Shown piece by piece: positions 62,205-64,000 of a DNA stretch of 64,000 bases (positions are counted from its first letter, which is position 1; each line of letters starts with the position of its first letter). The position numbers and the translations under genes are program-made. The DNA lies in the NCBI RefSeq assembly GCF_040412425.1, contig NC_089744.1:41670599-41734598 (forward strand), given 5' to 3'. The stretch is from Macrobrachium rosenbergii (Eukaryota; Arthropoda; Malacostraca; Decapoda; Palaemonidae). Below the pieces are notes generated by a model. That model was not told the DNA's origin. It searched no databases and worked only from the letters and a program-made list of their open reading frames with translations.

Positions 62205-62990
62205 TTTTATATAAGTAACTTACCCAGTAATTACTTACTGAAGAGTTTCTACTCAAATGGCAGCTTAAATTTTGAAATTCATGGTAGCAATTCTTTTGTT
62301 TTGTGTAGGTGACAAGACCCCACCCGCTTTCGGGGTAGGATAGAGGAACAACTAAGCCAGTAGATCAATTTGTTTCTGCCACTTGTATCATCCACACACC
62401 ATGTTGCGTAAGCAGCTTGGTTTTGACAATTGTTGTTTCTTCCCACCCGGTGAAGTATTCTTTGTATGGTAGCCTTTTGGCATTTTTTTCTGATTTGACT
62501 TTGTTACTGATTGTGACTTTTACCTAGTTAGTATGTGAGACACTAGCTCTTCTAGTTTGCGGTATTGCAGCAAAAATAATTTATGACTCATACCCCGTGC
62601 ACTAATTGCAGAGGGCAAGTTTGTACCATTGATTTGACATGCGACGAATGTAGGGATTGGGATGAACGTAAATGGAAGACCTTGATTTCTCTTTTAAATA
62701 AATTAGAGAGAGATTGCAGGAGGAAGGCAGCCACTAAAGCCGGCAAGAAATTAGCTAGTCAGACGACTCCTAAATCTAATGGTGTAGATATTCCTGCTGT
62801 ATCTCCTCCTATTGATCCTGTTTCCCCTGTATCAGTACATACTCCTAGACCACCTACTCCTGCTCCTTAGGGGAAGCGGGTCTCTGGCGAAGAATGACGA
62901 GGAACAATCACACGTATGGCACGGCACACTACCACTTGGGCGATCCATTCGAGGATGACTGTAGAGATGGTAACAAGTCTGAGTCAGGTG
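62205..62990 (+). mobile_element. DIRS-like element, first lineage, copy h, 5' end
   Basis: It begins with tataagtaacttacccagtaattac, the DIRS left end. It continues with a leader like that of copies d and g and the ORF1 start, and breaks off near 62990 at a (TA)n tract belonging to an inverted retroposon. The left 170 bp are inverse to 32600-32740. Confidence 0.75.
62583..62870 (+). pseudogene. DIRS ORF1 (Gag-like) N-terminus, copy h
   Basis: A 95-codon open segment with HTPCTNCRGQVCTIDLTCDEC, a four- to five-cysteine block followed by W and a basic stretch (DCRRKAATKAGKK). It then turns proline-rich. It is the best-preserved ORF1 start in the window: the CxxC lost in copy d is present. A zinc-binding or nucleic-acid role is inferred from the cysteine spacing. 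The frame ends at a stop and the element is cut soon after. Confidence 0.65.
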
Positions 62991-62991
62991 T

Positions 62992-63910
<919 letters not shown>

Positions 63911-64000
63911 TACTGGTTGGAGCCCTGGGGTCAAACACGTGGAAGATTCAAAAGGACAGGCGAGTTAAGGACATCTGTCCTTGGGTGGTGTTCAGCGCTT

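Overview
This is a eukaryotic genomic window: one spliced gene on the + strand, spread over about 57 kb, with introns almost completely filled by nested transposable elements. Long (TA)n and (GA)n tracts, abundant DIRS-type tyrosine-recombinase retrotransposons, and a dispersed repeat I associate from memory with crustacean sequences suggest an arthropod, most likely a decapod crustacean. That placement is inference.

The gene is an SH2B/Lnk-family adaptor. Four exons are supported (4891-5062, 34787-34877, 57218-57414, 61496-61732). Their splice phases join without a break (0, 1, 0), and the last two encode an SH2 domain with the FLVR arginine. The introns are about 29.7, 22.3 and 4.1 kb. The N-terminal part (including any PH domain) and the C-terminus lie outside the window.

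Intron and flanking layout. 1-4135: 3' half of a DIRS element (RNase H, tyrosine recombinase, terminal repeats) carrying a dead mariner. 5450-6051: minisatellite whose units each end in (GA)n. About 6300-18060: two DIRS-like elements of a second lineage, head to tail, each with long inverted ends. 19235-32765: first-lineage DIRS copies fused together and interrupted by TA-flanked MITEs and TTAA-flanked piggyBac-like elements. 34905-37050: a further degraded DIRS copy. 37055-39490: a tandemly repeated TA-type element. 39516-44720: a tRNA-derived SINE-like array with two piggyBac-like insertions 20 bp apart. 44717-56532: a dense nest of TA-target elements, including a Tc1-like remnant, standing in (TA)n tracts. 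57.9-60.2 kb: a very degraded DIRS-like copy. 60339-60668: a Penelope GIY-YIG fragment. 62205-64000: a DIRS 5' end with its Gag start, cut by a (TA)n-tailed retroposon.

No transposon coding region in the window is intact; all carry frameshifts, stops, deletions or catalytic substitutions. The most informative content is the nesting order, which can be read from empty sites present elsewhere in the same window. I found no clearly new functional system. The best candidates for something undescribed are the ~2 kb TTAA-flanked family built of ~380-bp monomers, and a composite TA-target element present with the same internal arrangement at two loci.
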